From Geodermatophilus sabuli (lineage in GTDB: Bacteria; Actinomycetota; Actinomycetes; Mycobacteriales; Geodermatophilaceae): a DNA stretch of 64,000 nt. The notes beneath the pieces were generated by a model, which saw only the letters and a program-made list of their open reading frames with translations, searched no databases and had not been told where the DNA came from. The stretch is taken from NCBI RefSeq assembly GCF_900215145.1, contig NZ_OBDO01000001.1, positions 744,001-808,000 of the forward strand. The letters are read 5' to 3'. The position numbers and the translations under genes were made by a program. Positions within the stretch are counted from its first letter, which is position 1; the number at the start of each line of letters is the position of its first letter. Of this stretch, positions 45,018 to 53,896 are shown piece by piece.

Positions 45018-46154
45018 CTACCGGTTCTTGCGGGTGGGGTCGGCGTCCCCCTTCGTCGGCTCGGGCTTGTCCGGGAGCGAGTCGGCCACCACGGCACCTC
45101 GCTGACCCATCGGCACCGGCTCGCCGCCGGTGGTGTCCTGGGCGGTCTGGTGCTCGGCCTCGGCGTTGATCTCGGCGCCGAGCAGCACCAGGTAGCAGGT
45201 GATGTACAGCCAGAGCATCAGCACGATGACGCCGGCGATGGCCCCGTAGGTGTCGTTGTAGGACCCGAAGTTGTCGACGTAGAAGCTGAACCCGACGCTG
45301 ACGATCGCCCAGACGACGGTGACGACGACCGAGCCGAGGCTGACCCAGCTCAACCGCGGGGAGTCCCGGTCCGGGGCCACCCGGTAGACGACGGCCAGGG
45401 AGCCGGCGAACACGGCCAGGAGCAGCACCCACCGGACGACCTGCGCGAGGACCGTGCCGACCACGCCGAGTGGCAGGTCCTCCAGCACCGCCGGGACGAC
45501 GGCGAGCAGACCGACGGTGAGGACCACGAACACGATCGCGCCGAGGGTGAGCGCCAGCGACAGCGCCCGCAGCTTGACGAAGCCCCGGGTCTCCACCTCG
45601 TCGTAGGCGATGTTGACCGCCTGGACCAGGTTGTTGACGCCGCCCGAGGCGCTCCACAGTGCGGCCAGCACCGACACGATCAGCCCGACGGTGAGCGCAC
45701 CGCCGCTGTTGGCCACGATCCCGCTCAGCTGGTCGCCGATGACCTGCGAGGCGCTCTCGGGCAGCTGCGCGGAGATCTCCTCCACCTGCCCGGCGACCGT
45801 CTCGGGGGAGGCGACCAGGCCGTAGATGGAGATCAGGGCGATCAGGGCGGGGAAGATCGCCAGGAAGGCGAAGAACGCGACGCCGCCGGCGATGATCGGC
45901 ATGTTGTCGGCCTTGTTCTCGGCCCAGGCCCGCTTGAGGACCTGCTTCCAGCCGCGCAGGGGGATCTGGGTGGGTGTCCGCGCGGTGATGCCCGGGAGCT
46001 GCCGCGCGTCCGGCGACCCCGGCGGCGGGGCGCCTGGGTCGGGGTGCGGAGCGCGCTCGGGGGCTGCCGTCGAGGCCGCGCGGCGGGCGGCCTTCTCCTC
46101 GACCCGCTCCCGGATCCGATCGACGGCGCTCTCGTGGTGTCGGGTGCCGGACAC
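45018..46154 (-). CDS. YihY/BrkB family inner membrane protein
   Basis: A 378-residue protein with a disordered Pro/Ala-rich N terminus (about 70 residues), six membrane segments and the YihY signatures RAWAENKADNMPIIAGGVAFFAFLA, ALWSASGGVNNLVQAVNIAYDE and YGAIAGVIVLMLWLY. Formerly called ribonuclease BN by mistake; function unknown. Last of a four-gene coupled run: its GTG starts one base after the DUF4235 stop. Confidence 0.9.
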   Translation of the reverse strand: MSGTRHHESAVDRIRERVEEKAARRAASTAAPERAPHPDPGAPPPGSPDARQLPGITARTPTQIPLRGWKQVLKRAWAENKADNMPIIAGGVAFFAFLAIFPALIALISIYGLVASPETVAGQVEEISAQLPESASQVIGDQLSGIVANSGGALTVGLIVSVLAALWSASGGVNNLVQAVNIAYDEVETRGFVKLRALSLALTLGAIVFVVLTVGLLAVVPAVLEDLPLGVVGTVLAQVVRWVLLLAVFAGSLAVVYRVAPDRDSPRLSWVSLGSVVVTVVWAIVSVGFSFYVDNFGSYNDTYGAIAGVIVLMLWLYITCYLVLLGAEINAEAEHQTAQDTTGGEPVPMGQRGAVVADSLPDKPEPTKGDADPTRKNR

Positions 46155-46155
46155 G

Positions 46156-46431
46156 TCAGTCGCCCGGCCAGCTGCCGGTCAGCTTGGTGAACCCCTGCGC
46201 CCCGAGCCGGTCGATGGTCGCCTTGGTGGCGGCGAAGATGGCGCCCTGCAGGGCGGCGGACAGCACGATCTGCCACATCGGGTACTCGCTCTGCAGCGCG
46301 TCCGGGGCGTCGTCCTGGTTCGACATGCGCTTCCACACCTGCTTGAAGACGGCGCCCGAGATGGTGCCGGCGAGGATGCCCCCGACCAGGCCGATCGGCC
46401 GGTACGCGAACTTGGCTCCCTTGTTGCTCAC
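46156..46431 (-). CDS. DUF4235 family membrane protein
   Basis: A 91-residue protein with two hydrophobic segments (PIGLVGGILAGTISGAVFKQVW and WQIVLSAALQGAIFAATKATIDR) and a polar loop with the DUF4235 pattern. GTG 46431 overlaps the DUF3618 stop (GTGA) and has GAGGAGGA upstream. Function unknown. Confidence 0.88.
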   Translation of the reverse strand: MSNKGAKFAYRPIGLVGGILAGTISGAVFKQVWKRMSNQDDAPDALQSEYPMWQIVLSAALQGAIFAATKATIDRLGAQGFTKLTGSWPGD

Positions 46432-46856
46432 TTCGTCCTCCTCGTGGCCCGGCGGGCCCTCTTCGTGCTCCTCGCGGCAGCCCTGCGAGCGGCCTTGCGC
46501 GCCGCCTTCTCGGCCGCGGCCCGGCGGGCGGCGGCCGCCGCGGCCGCCTTCCGCGCCCGCCGCGCCGCGACGCGACGGTCCCTGGTGCGGCGGCGCCAGA
46601 CGAGCAGCCCGACGACGGCGGCCAGGCCGGCGGCGGCGCCGATCACGACCGGGGGGCTCTCGCGGTAGGTCTCGACGGCGGTGTCGCGGGCTCGGAACGC
46701 GCTCTCCTTGGCCCGGGCCGGCACGTCGAGCCGGTGCGACAGCTCGTCGACGGTGCGGCTGAGCTGCTCGCGGGTGGCCTCGATCTCGGCCTTGATCGCG
46801 TCAGGGTCCTTGGGCGCGCCGTCCCCGGCCGCGCCTGAGGTGCTCGGGGTGCTCAC
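46428..46856 (-). CDS. DUF3618 family protein
   Basis: A 142-residue protein. DUF3618 is seen at residues 18-45 (DAIKAEIEATREQLSRTVDELSHRL), followed by one membrane segment (PVVIGAAAGLAAVVGLLVWRR) and a long, highly basic Ala/Arg/Lys tail of about 60 residues, which is unusual and could bind nucleic acid or the anionic membrane face. It overlaps both neighbours by GTGA. Confidence 0.85.
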   Translation of the reverse strand: MSTPSTSGAAGDGAPKDPDAIKAEIEATREQLSRTVDELSHRLDVPARAKESAFRARDTAVETYRESPPVVIGAAAGLAAVVGLLVWRRRTRDRRVAARRARKAAAAAAARRAAAEKAARKAARRAAARSTKRARRATRRTK

Positions 46857-47290
46857 CGGCGTGCACTCTCCTTCACGGTCGCGATGTCGGCCTTGGTGCT
46901 GGCGATCGCCTCGGTGGGCACCGGCGGCGTCGCCTGCTGCACGTCCTTCTTGCCGATGAGGGCCAGCACCCCGGCGACGGCGAAGAGGACGACGGCCACC
47001 ACGAGGGCGGCCGCCCACGCCGGCAGCACGATGTCCAGCAGCAGGATGGCGGTGGTGACCAGGGCGGCCAGCCCGAAGAACCCGACCAGTCCGGCTCCGC
47101 CGAACAGACCGGCGCCGACGCCCAGCCGCTTGGCCTTCTGGGTGACCTCGGCCTGGGCCAGCCGGGCCTCGTCGCGCACGAGCCGGGAGATCTGCTCGGT
47201 CAGCTGGCCGACCAGCTGCCCGGTGGAGGCGTCCTCCGGTGCGGGGGGTGGTGCGGGGGCACGGCTCGCGCCCGCGGTGGGGTGGGTCAT
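46853..47290 (-). CDS. phage holin family (Act_Holin/DUF1469-like) membrane protein
   Basis: A 145-residue protein. A Pro/Ala-rich head, then TGQLVGQLTEQISRLVRDEARLAQAEV and two membrane segments (AGLVGFFGLAALVTTAILLL and WAAALVVAVVLFAVAGVLAL). The family name does not imply a phage; no phage gene is near. ATG 47290 has CGGAGGAACG upstream, preferred over an ATG at 47329. First gene of the coupled set of four that ends with YihY. Confidence 0.85.
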   Translation of the reverse strand: MTHPTAGASRAPAPPPAPEDASTGQLVGQLTEQISRLVRDEARLAQAEVTQKAKRLGVGAGLFGGAGLVGFFGLAALVTTAILLLDIVLPAWAAALVVAVVLFAVAGVLALIGKKDVQQATPPVPTEAIASTKADIATVKESARR

Positions 47291-47407
47291 CGTTCCTCCG
47301 GTCCGGGGGTGGACGGTCGATGACCTCACATGCCCCCGATGATCGCCCGGGTAACCACGGCGAGGTCACGCACCGGGCACGGTCCGGCCGCCACTAGCCT
47401 CGGCCGC

Positions 47408-47620
47408 ATGAGCTGGTACTGGCGGCTGGAGGACCCCTCGGGGGCGGAGGTGGACCCGGCGTCGGTCGGTGTCGAGGTCCCGGAGACGGACAACCAGGGG
47501 GACGCCGAGTCGTGGCTGGGCGAGCACTGGCGGGTGCTGCTCGAGCGGGGGGTGGCCACGGTGACCCTGTTCGAGGACGGCGACGAGGTGTACGGCCCGA
47601 TGGGGCTGGCGGCCACCTGA
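47408..47620 (+). CDS. small acidic conserved protein, unknown function
   Basis: A 70-residue protein (MSWYWRLEDPSGAEV start, ESWLGEHWRVLLERGVATVTLFEDGDEVYGPMGL) common in actinobacteria, of unknown function. It is strongly acidic and Trp-rich. TAGCCT at 47395-47400, seven bases upstream of the ATG, gives a leaderless start. Confidence 0.82.
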   Translation: MSWYWRLEDPSGAEVDPASVGVEVPETDNQGDAESWLGEHWRVLLERGVATVTLFEDGDEVYGPMGLAAT

Positions 47621-47653
47621 GTCCGCCCGCGGGCTGCAGGCGGACCCAGGAGT

Positions 47654-47696
47654 GACCCCGTCCCCCCGAACTCATCAGGGGTGGGGGGACGGGGTC
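47654..47696. terminator. bidirectional terminator hairpin
   Basis: A 14-bp stem GACCCCGTCCCCCC (47654-47667) with its complement (47683-47696), between the small acidic gene and the convergent aldo/keto reductase. Confidence 0.85.
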
Positions 47697-47701
47697 CGGT
47701 C

Positions 47702-48685
47702 TCAGCCGCGAGAGGTCTTGGCCGGGTCGCGCTCGACGACATCGCCGAGGACCTCGTCGATCCGTCGCAGGACGTCGGCGCCGAGCCGCACGCCGGCGGC
47801 CTGCACGTTGTCCTGCACCTGCTCGGGACGGCTGGCGCCGATGATCGCCGCGGCCACGTTGGGATTCTGCAGCACCCAGGCGACGGCGAGCTGGGCCATC
47901 GACAGGCCGAGGTCCGCGGCGATCGGCCGCAGTTCCTGCACATGGGTGAGGACGTCGTCGCGCAGGAACCGCTGCATCGAGCCACCGGCCTCGGAGTGGC
48001 CACCGCGGCTGTCCGGCGGGGGCTGCTGGCCGGGCAGGTACTTGCCGGTCAGGACGCCCTGCGCCAGGGGTGACCAGACGATCTGGGAGAGCCCCTCCTT
48101 CTCGGAGGTGGGCACGACCTCGTCCTCGATGACCCGCCACAGCATCGAGTACTGCGGCTGGTTGCTGATCAGCTGGATGCCGAGATCACGGGCGAGGGCG
48201 GCAGCGGCCGCGATCTCCTCGGCCCGCCACTCCGAGACGCCGACGTAGAGGACCTTGCCGGCGCGCACGAGGTCGGCGAAGGCGGTCATCGTCTCCTCCA
48301 GCGGCACCGTGGGGTCGTACCGGTGCGCCTGGTAGAGGTCGACGTAGTCGGTCTGCAGCCGCCGCAGCGAGGCGTGGCAGCTCTCGGTGATGTGCTTGCG
48401 GGACAGCCCCCGGTCGTTCTGCCCGGGACCCGTGGGCCAGTAGACCTTGGTGAAGACCTCCAGCCCCTCGCGCCGCTGGCCGGCCAGCGCGCGGCCCAGC
48501 ACGGACTCGGCCCGCGTGCCGGCGTACACGTCGGCGGTGTCGAAGGTGGTGATGCCCGCGTCGAGGGCGGCGCGCACACAGGCGTGGGCGGCGTCCTCCT
48601 CGACCTGGCTGCCATGGGTGAGCCAGTTGCCGTAGGCGATCGCGGAGATGGTCAGGCCGGAGCGGCCGAGTCGTCGGAATTCCAC
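47702..48685 (-). CDS. aldo/keto reductase (potassium-channel beta-subunit-like)
   Basis: A 327-residue AKR TIM barrel. The catalytic tetrad is visible: Asp and Tyr in FDTADVYAG, Lys in VFTKVYWPTG and His in YQAHRYDP. The NADPH-binding C-terminal block is AAIIGASRPEQVQDN. The sequence most resembles AKR6/YghZ-type reductases acting on aldehydes such as methylglyoxal. The GTG start has TAGCGT (48699-48694) eight bases upstream. Confidence 0.92.
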   Translation of the reverse strand: MEFRRLGRSGLTISAIAYGNWLTHGSQVEEDAAHACVRAALDAGITTFDTADVYAGTRAESVLGRALAGQRREGLEVFTKVYWPTGPGQNDRGLSRKHITESCHASLRRLQTDYVDLYQAHRYDPTVPLEETMTAFADLVRAGKVLYVGVSEWRAEEIAAAAALARDLGIQLISNQPQYSMLWRVIEDEVVPTSEKEGLSQIVWSPLAQGVLTGKYLPGQQPPPDSRGGHSEAGGSMQRFLRDDVLTHVQELRPIAADLGLSMAQLAVAWVLQNPNVAAAIIGASRPEQVQDNVQAAGVRLGADVLRRIDEVLGDVVERDPAKTSRG

Positions 48686-48803
48686 GGACCCGGACGCTAG
48701 CCGCCCGCTGCAGGGGCTCGCCGGGGGCCTGCGAGGGGCCTAGCGGTGGTCCCGTCCCGGATCCCGCCCTGAGCTTGCGGAGGGTGGGAGGACGGGGCCT
48801 TCC

Positions 48804-49409
48804 TCAGACCTTCGCGCCCAGCGCGACCTCGGGCTTCGGGAACCGCCAGCGGCGGACCATGGTGGAGCGGCTGATGCCGTACCAGACGAGCCCGCGCATC
48901 CTGTGGTCCTGGTTCGGGAAGCGCTCGAGCACCGTGCGCTTGATCCGCCGGCCGAGGAAGACCGAGTCGGCGATGATCACGAGGAAGAAGAGGAACCAGA
49001 GGAAGACGGTGTAGCTCTGCACCGCCGGGCTCGGGATGAAGTAGCCGACCAGCACGAGGGCGGCGACGACGAGGAAGAAGCTGCCGGCGTTGCGACGCGC
49101 GTCGACGACGTCGCGGACCAGCTTGCGGACCGGGCCGCGGTCGCGGGCGGGCAGGTAGCTGTCGTCGCCCGCAGCCGCCCCGGCGCGGGAGCTGCGGGTG
49201 GTCGCCTGCTGTTCCCGCATCCGCCGGTAGGCCTCCTTGCGGGTGGTCGGCGGGGGCGGGGGAGGACCCGGACGGCGGCCCTGCGCCTCGCTGCGCTTGG
49301 GGGTGGGCCGCCCCTTGCCGCCCGCCTTCACCAGTTGCGCGGTCAGGTCGGCGTCGGCGGCGCGCGTGGCCTCGGAACGGTCCCGGCGCCCGGGCAGGCG
49401 GAGCTTCAC
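48804..49409 (-). CDS. DUF3043 membrane protein
   Basis: A 201-residue actinobacterial protein. The N-terminal cytosolic part is basic and has a run of six prolines (GRRPGPPPPPPTTRKEAYRR). Two membrane segments follow (FFLVVAALVLVGYFI, TVFLWFLFFLVIIADSVFL) and the end is GLVWYGISRSTMVRRWRFPKPEV. Function unknown; its position near erpA and asnB is conserved. The GTG is preceded by TAGACT (49421-49416), six bases upstream. Confidence 0.88.
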   Translation of the reverse strand: MKLRLPGRRDRSEATRAADADLTAQLVKAGGKGRPTPKRSEAQGRRPGPPPPPPTTRKEAYRRMREQQATTRSSRAGAAAGDDSYLPARDRGPVRKLVRDVVDARRNAGSFFLVVAALVLVGYFIPSPAVQSYTVFLWFLFFLVIIADSVFLGRRIKRTVLERFPNQDHRMRGLVWYGISRSTMVRRWRFPKPEVALGAKV

Positions 49410-49552
49410 GACCCGAGTCTACGTGTGACCTCCGTCGTTCCCCGCCTACGCGGCGGCTGCGGCCGTACAGTGGAAGAGGACCCGCTCCGGCGGTGTTGGC
49501 CTGGAGCAGGACGTGCCGGCCCAGGCACACTCGAACGTGGGAGGACAACAAC

Positions 49553-49900
49553 ATGACGGTGCAGGACACCCAAGCGACCGGCGTCGTCCTGAGCGAGCCG
49601 GCGGCCGCCAAGGTGAAGGCGCTGCTCGACCAGGAGGGCCGCGACGACCTCCGTCTGCGCATCGCCGTCCAGCCCGGCGGCTGCTCGGGCCTCCGCTACC
49701 AGCTCTTCTTCGACGAGCGGTTCCTCGACGGCGACCAGACCTTCGAGTTCGGTGGGGTCGAGGTGATCGTCGACCGGATGAGCACCCCGTACCTCGGCGG
49801 CGCGGTCATCGACTTCGTCGACACCATCGAGAAGCAGGGCTTCACGATCGACAACCCCAACGCGCAGGGCTCCTGCGCGTGCGGCGACTCCTTCCACTGA
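49553..49900 (+). CDS. erpA: iron-sulfur cluster insertion protein (HesB/IscA/ErpA type)
   Basis: A 115-residue A-type Fe-S carrier. The three conserved cysteines are in PGGCSGLRY and GSCACGDSF. The ErpA-like feature is the FEFGGVEVIVD region and C-terminal GSCACG. The ATG has GGGAGGA about eight bases upstream. Likely client proteins in this window are lipoyl synthase and the Rieske subunit, by inference. Confidence 0.9.
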   Translation: MTVQDTQATGVVLSEPAAAKVKALLDQEGRDDLRLRIAVQPGGCSGLRYQLFFDERFLDGDQTFEFGGVEVIVDRMSTPYLGGAVIDFVDTIEKQGFTIDNPNAQGSCACGDSFH

Positions 49901-49955
49901 GCCCGTCGCGGTCCTCGCGGATCGCTCCCCGGCCACCAGCTGGCCGACGCACGCG

Positions 49956-49991
49956 ACGAAGGCCCGGTCCCTGCAGGGACCGGGCCTTCGT
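49956..49991. terminator. terminator palindrome between erpA and asnB
   Basis: An 18-bp perfect palindrome with arms 49956-49973 and 49974-49991 (left arm ACGAAGGCCCGGTCCCTG). With no unpaired centre, the hairpin must open a small loop. It ends both convergent genes; the right arm stops five bases before the asnB end. Confidence 0.9.
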
Positions 49992-49996
49992 GCTGC

Positions 49997-51931
49997 CTAC
50001 AGCTTCACCGGGTAGTGGGTCTCCGGGATCTCGGGGCGGATCCGCTCCTCGACGAAGATCCCGTGCCAGACCATGAACACGAGCACCTCCCACACCTGAC
50101 GGGCGATGCGCTTGCTGGGCACCTCGGCCTCGCGCAGCCGGTCGAGCAGGGTCAGGACGTGGCCGCGGTCGAGCCACTCGTCGGTCTGGCTCGCGGTGAC
50201 GATGTCGCGGGCCCACTGGTGCAGCGGCCCGGCGAGGAAGTCCGCCGTCGGCACGGGGAAGCCCAGCTTCCGCCGGTGCAGGATCGACGGCGGGACGATC
50301 TGCTCCATCGCCCGCCGCAGCGCGTACTTCGTGGCGTCGCTGCCCTTCGGCACCCGCTGGTCGAGCGGGATGGTGCTGGCCAGGGCGAACACCTCGGGGT
50401 CCAGGAAGGGCACCCGGAGCTCCAGCGAGTTGGCCATGGTCACCTTGTCGGCCTTCACCAGGATGTCGCCCCGCAGCCAGGTGAACAGGTCGACGTACTG
50501 CATCGCCGTGACGTCGTCGTAGCCGGCCTCGCGGGTCCGGCGGTAGAGGTCCTCGGTCACGGTGACGTGGGACGTGTCGGGGTCGTGCCCCCGCATCAGC
50601 TGAGCCAGCTCCGCACCGGAGAAGTTCCGCGCGTTGCCGTAGTAGCGCTCCTCGAGCGGGATCGACGCGCGGCGCAGCAGGTCCTTGCCGCGCATCCCCT
50701 CGGGCAGCCGCTCGGACAACGCCGCCATCGCACGCTTGCCGAACCGCGGCACCCGCTCGGCCCACGCCAGGCTCAGCGGCTCCCGGTAGATCGTGTACCC
50801 GCCGAACAGCTCGTCGGCGCCCTCTCCGGAGAGCACCACCTTCACGTGCTTTCGGGCCTCGCGCGCGACGAAGTACAGCGGGACCAGCGCCGGGTCGGCG
50901 ACCGGGTCGTCGAGGTACCAGACCACCTCGGGGATCACCTCGGCGAACTGCTCCGCGGTGATCTCCACCGGCACGTGCCGGACGCCGAGGGTCCGCGCCG
51001 ACTCCGCCGCGATGTCCACCTCGGAGGTCGACTCCCGCTGGAAGCCGACCGTGAAGGTCATGAGGTCGGGGTTGTAGCGGTGCGCCAGCGCGGCGATGGC
51101 GGTGGAGTCGATGCCGCTGGAGAGGAACGAGCCGACCGTGACGTCGGCGCGCATGTGCTTGGCCACCGACTCGTCCAGCGCCGCGGCGATCCGGTCGTAG
51201 AGCTCCTGCTCCCGACCTGCCGGCACCGGCTGCGGCCGGAAGGTGGGGTGGAAGTACCGGCTGGTGTGCAGTTCGCCGTCCACCACGGTGAAGCTGGTGC
51301 CGCTCTCGATGCGGCGGATGCCGCGGTGCAGCGTCGCCGGCTCGGGCACGTACTGCAACGTCAGGTAGTGCTGCAGCGAGGCGGGGTCGACGCCCCCGGC
51401 GGCCGCGCTGCCGCCGAGCATCTCCAGGACGGCCTTCTTCTCGGAGCTGAAGACCAGTCCGCCGTCGGCCAGCCGGGCGGTGAACAGCGGCTTGATCCCG
51501 AACGGGTCACGGGCGCCGAACGCCGTCCGGGTCTGGGTGTCCCAGATGACGAACGAGAACATCCCGCGCAGCTTGCGGACGACGTCCTGACCCCACAGGT
51601 GGTACCCGGCGACGATCGTCTCGGTGTCGCCGTGTGTGGTCAGCTCGGCGCCGGCGGCGGCGAGCTCCTCGCGGAGCTCGAGGTAGTTGTAGATCTCGCC
51701 GTTGAAGAGGATCCGGTACCGGTCGCCGGCGTAGGGGAGGGGCTGGGGGCTGCCCTCGACGTCGATGATCGACAGCCGGTTGAAGCCCAGGACGACGCGG
51801 GAGTCGGCCCAGACGGCGGTGTCGTCGGGCCCGCGGTGGTGCAGACAGTGCAGAGCCTCCTGCACGTCCGTGACGTGGGAGTCGCCGACCCGGTCGGCGT
51901 CGGTGGACAGGTATGCCAGCAGGCCGCACAT
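49997..51931 (-). CDS. asnB: asparagine synthase (glutamine-hydrolysing)
   Basis: A 644-residue two-domain enzyme. The N-terminal glutaminase has the Cys2 nucleophile (MCGLLAYL) and NGEIYNYLELREEL. The synthetase domain has the PP-loop SFLSSGIDSTAIAALA and VVLSGEGADELFGGY. ATG 51931 is fixed by the need for Cys at position 2. In mycobacteria the orthologous position also carries asnB, next to the cytochrome oxidase genes. It makes Asn or may amidate cell-wall precursors in some actinobacteria. Confidence 0.95.
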   Translation of the reverse strand: MCGLLAYLSTDADRVGDSHVTDVQEALHCLHHRGPDDTAVWADSRVVLGFNRLSIIDVEGSPQPLPYAGDRYRILFNGEIYNYLELREELAAAGAELTTHGDTETIVAGYHLWGQDVVRKLRGMFSFVIWDTQTRTAFGARDPFGIKPLFTARLADGGLVFSSEKKAVLEMLGGSAAAGGVDPASLQHYLTLQYVPEPATLHRGIRRIESGTSFTVVDGELHTSRYFHPTFRPQPVPAGREQELYDRIAAALDESVAKHMRADVTVGSFLSSGIDSTAIAALAHRYNPDLMTFTVGFQRESTSEVDIAAESARTLGVRHVPVEITAEQFAEVIPEVVWYLDDPVADPALVPLYFVAREARKHVKVVLSGEGADELFGGYTIYREPLSLAWAERVPRFGKRAMAALSERLPEGMRGKDLLRRASIPLEERYYGNARNFSGAELAQLMRGHDPDTSHVTVTEDLYRRTREAGYDDVTAMQYVDLFTWLRGDILVKADKVTMANSLELRVPFLDPEVFALASTIPLDQRVPKGSDATKYALRRAMEQIVPPSILHRRKLGFPVPTADFLAGPLHQWARDIVTASQTDEWLDRGHVLTLLDRLREAEVPSKRIARQVWEVLVFMVWHGIFVEERIRPEIPETHYPVKL

Positions 51932-51987
51932 GAGGCGCAGGTCTCCGGGGGTGGGCTCGTGGCCCGGCAGCAGGAGCCGGGACGGGG

Positions 51988-52362
51988 TCAGACGCGCTCG
52001 CCGGCGCGGGTCTTGCGGGTGGCGATCCGCTCGGCGACGAAGGACAGGATGGGGACGGTGCCTGCGAGCAGCACCAGGACGGCGCCCTTGAGCGTCCACC
52101 GGGCGCGCAGCGCCAGGTCGCAGGCCACCAGGAAGAAGATGAAGTAGAGCCAGCCGTGCAGCGTGCCGATGACGGAGACCGGCTGTCCGATGTCCGCGGC
52201 GTACTTCAACGGGACGGCGACCAGGATCAGCGCGATCAGCAGCACGCCGACGATCCAGGCCATGACCCGGTACCGCAGCAGTGCGGCGGGGATGCCCTGC
52301 CCGACCCGGCGGGCGAGGGCGTGGGGGAGGGAGCTGGTGCGTCGGGTCTGCTCAGCGGCCAC
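51988..52362 (-). CDS. DUF3817 family membrane protein
   Basis: A 124-residue protein with three membrane segments, starting RYRVMAWIVGVLLIALILVA, then VIGTLHGWLYFIFFLVACDLA and a third, VLVLLAGTVPILSFVAERI. This is the DUF3817 pattern; function unknown. It overlaps the end of the upstream gene by 11 bases and precedes asnB by 56 bases on the same strand. Confidence 0.88.
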   Translation of the reverse strand: MAAEQTRRTSSLPHALARRVGQGIPAALLRYRVMAWIVGVLLIALILVAVPLKYAADIGQPVSVIGTLHGWLYFIFFLVACDLALRARWTLKGAVLVLLAGTVPILSFVAERIATRKTRAGERV

Positions 52363-52717
52363 GGTCGCCCCGCTGGCCCAGCGCCTTCTCGTTGAGCTCG
52401 GCGAGGTAGGCGTTGTAGGCAGCCAACTCGGGGTCGCCGGTGGTGTCGATGCGGGGCCGCTGGTACAGGACCAGGTCGGCGCCCGGTTCCTCGGCGTCCG
52501 GGTCCCGGTTGACCTCCTCGCGGCACATGCGCACGTAGAACCACAGGCCCATGAACCCGTACAGCGGCCACTGCAGTGCGTAGCTCCAGTTCACCGCGCC
52601 GCCGCCGGCCTCCGCCTTGGTGAGCTGCCAGTAGCCGAGGAAGAAGGTGGCGACGAAGAGGGCCGCCACCACCAGGTGCCCGAGCACCCACTTGGGGGTC
52701 AGCAACCGGGAGAACAC
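52352..52717 (-). CDS. actinobacterial membrane protein next to ctaC
   Basis: A 121-residue protein with two hydrophobic segments (WVLGHLVVAALFVATFFLGYW and LQWPLYGFMGLWFYVRM) and a cytosolic tail ending in the family mark ELAAYNAYLAELNEKAL. Similar proteins are annotated variously, even as regulators, without evidence. GTG 52717 is preferred; longer versions run into low-complexity sequence. It is divergent from ctaC across 264 bases. Confidence 0.78.
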   Translation of the reverse strand: MFSRLLTPKWVLGHLVVAALFVATFFLGYWQLTKAEAGGGAVNWSYALQWPLYGFMGLWFYVRMCREEVNRDPDAEEPGADLVLYQRPRIDTTGDPELAAYNAYLAELNEKALGQRGDRGR

Positions 52718-52981
52718 GGCTCCGACTGTAACCGGCGGCGCCCCCCGGACGGGGTGACCGGTGAGGGGGCTCACGCCCCAGGGCCGCCCCGGGAGACCAC
52801 CCACCCCGGCCCGGGGACGCGACCCGCCGCGACTCCGTCTCCGGTGGTCGGCCGCCATGCGGGGTCGGCTAGTCTCGCCCCAGACTGTGGTCGGCACAGC
52901 AGCCGTCCGCCGGAACCGGTGGGCGGCGCGCCGGGAAGACCGTTCGGGTGGTCCGGGCGGAGGACGAGGAGGCAGCGAGCA

Positions 52982-53851
52982 GTGGCTCGAGGCAGCAGGC
53001 TCGCGCGGGTCGCCGCGCTCGGTCTCCTGGGGGTGGTCACCCTCACCGCGTGCACGCCCAACAACGAGTTCTGGCGCTGGGGGTGGCCCGACGGGATCAC
53101 CGACGAGGCCTACGCGATGCGGGACCTCTGGATCTGGTCGGTCATCGCCGCGCTCATCGTGGGCTTCGGTGTCTGGGGCCTGATCCTGTGGTCGGTGGTG
53201 CGGCACCGGAAGCGCGGCGACGAACTGCCGAAGCAGACGGCGTACAACCTGCCGCTGGAGATCGTCTACACGATCATCCCGTTCCTCATCATCGCCGGCC
53301 TGTTCTTCTTCACCGTGGTGACGCAGAACAAGGTCCAGGAGCGCAGCGACGACCCGGACGTCACGATCGCGGTCAACGCCTTCAAGTGGAACTGGCAGTT
53401 CGTCTACCCGGAGACCACGGGCACCGACGGCGAGCCGGTCAACACCGTGGGCAACAGCGAGGAGATCCCGATCCTCGTCGTCCCGACCGACCAGCGGGTC
53501 CGGTTCGAGGTCGCCTCCGCGGACGTCATCCACTCGTTCTGGGTGCCCGAGTTCCTCTTCAAGCTCGACGTGATCCCGGGCAACGAGAACGGCCGTGACA
53601 ACGTCTTCGAGGTGACCGTCCGCGAGGAGGGCGCCTTCGTCGGTCGCTGCGCCGAGCTGTGCGGGACGTACCACGCGTACATGAACTTCGAGGTCCGCGC
53701 GGTCACCCCCGCCGACTACGAGGACTACCTGGCCGCGCGCGAGTCGGGCCTGAGCACGTTCGACGCGCTCGAGAGCATCGGCCAGCCCGGTGACCCGCAG
53801 ACCACCCAGGCCTGGGACCTCGTGGACGACGCTCAGCGGGCCGATGGCTGA
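52982..53851 (+). CDS. ctaC: cytochrome c oxidase subunit II
   Basis: A 289-residue subunit of the aa3 oxidase. It has a lipoprotein signal (LLGVVTLTAC, lipobox Cys), two membrane segments and the cupredoxin domain with the complete Cu-A set: HSFWVPEF, then GRCAELCGTYHAYM (two Cys, His, Met). NAFKWNWQFVYPE is the electron-entry Trp region. GTG 52982 has AGGAGG upstream. A TAGTCT at 52870-52875 may be the -10 element, giving a leader of about 100 bases. The next gene is ctaF; ctaD is not between them. Confidence 0.95.
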   Translation: MARGSRLARVAALGLLGVVTLTACTPNNEFWRWGWPDGITDEAYAMRDLWIWSVIAALIVGFGVWGLILWSVVRHRKRGDELPKQTAYNLPLEIVYTIIPFLIIAGLFFFTVVTQNKVQERSDDPDVTIAVNAFKWNWQFVYPETTGTDGEPVNTVGNSEEIPILVVPTDQRVRFEVASADVIHSFWVPEFLFKLDVIPGNENGRDNVFEVTVREEGAFVGRCAELCGTYHAYMNFEVRAVTPADYEDYLAARESGLSTFDALESIGQPGDPQTTQAWDLVDDAQRADG

Positions 53852-53896
53852 CATGCGGCTCCACCGGGTCTCCACCACGCAGCAGGAGGGACGACC

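Noticed and set aside
46853-47290. Prophage remnant suggested by a holin-family protein
   Set aside because: The family is a general actinobacterial membrane protein group; there are no other phage genes, integrase or att sites.
48745-48800. Imperfect hairpin after the DUF3043 gene
   Set aside because: Pairing needs a five-base bulge; plausible but not well enough supported to list.
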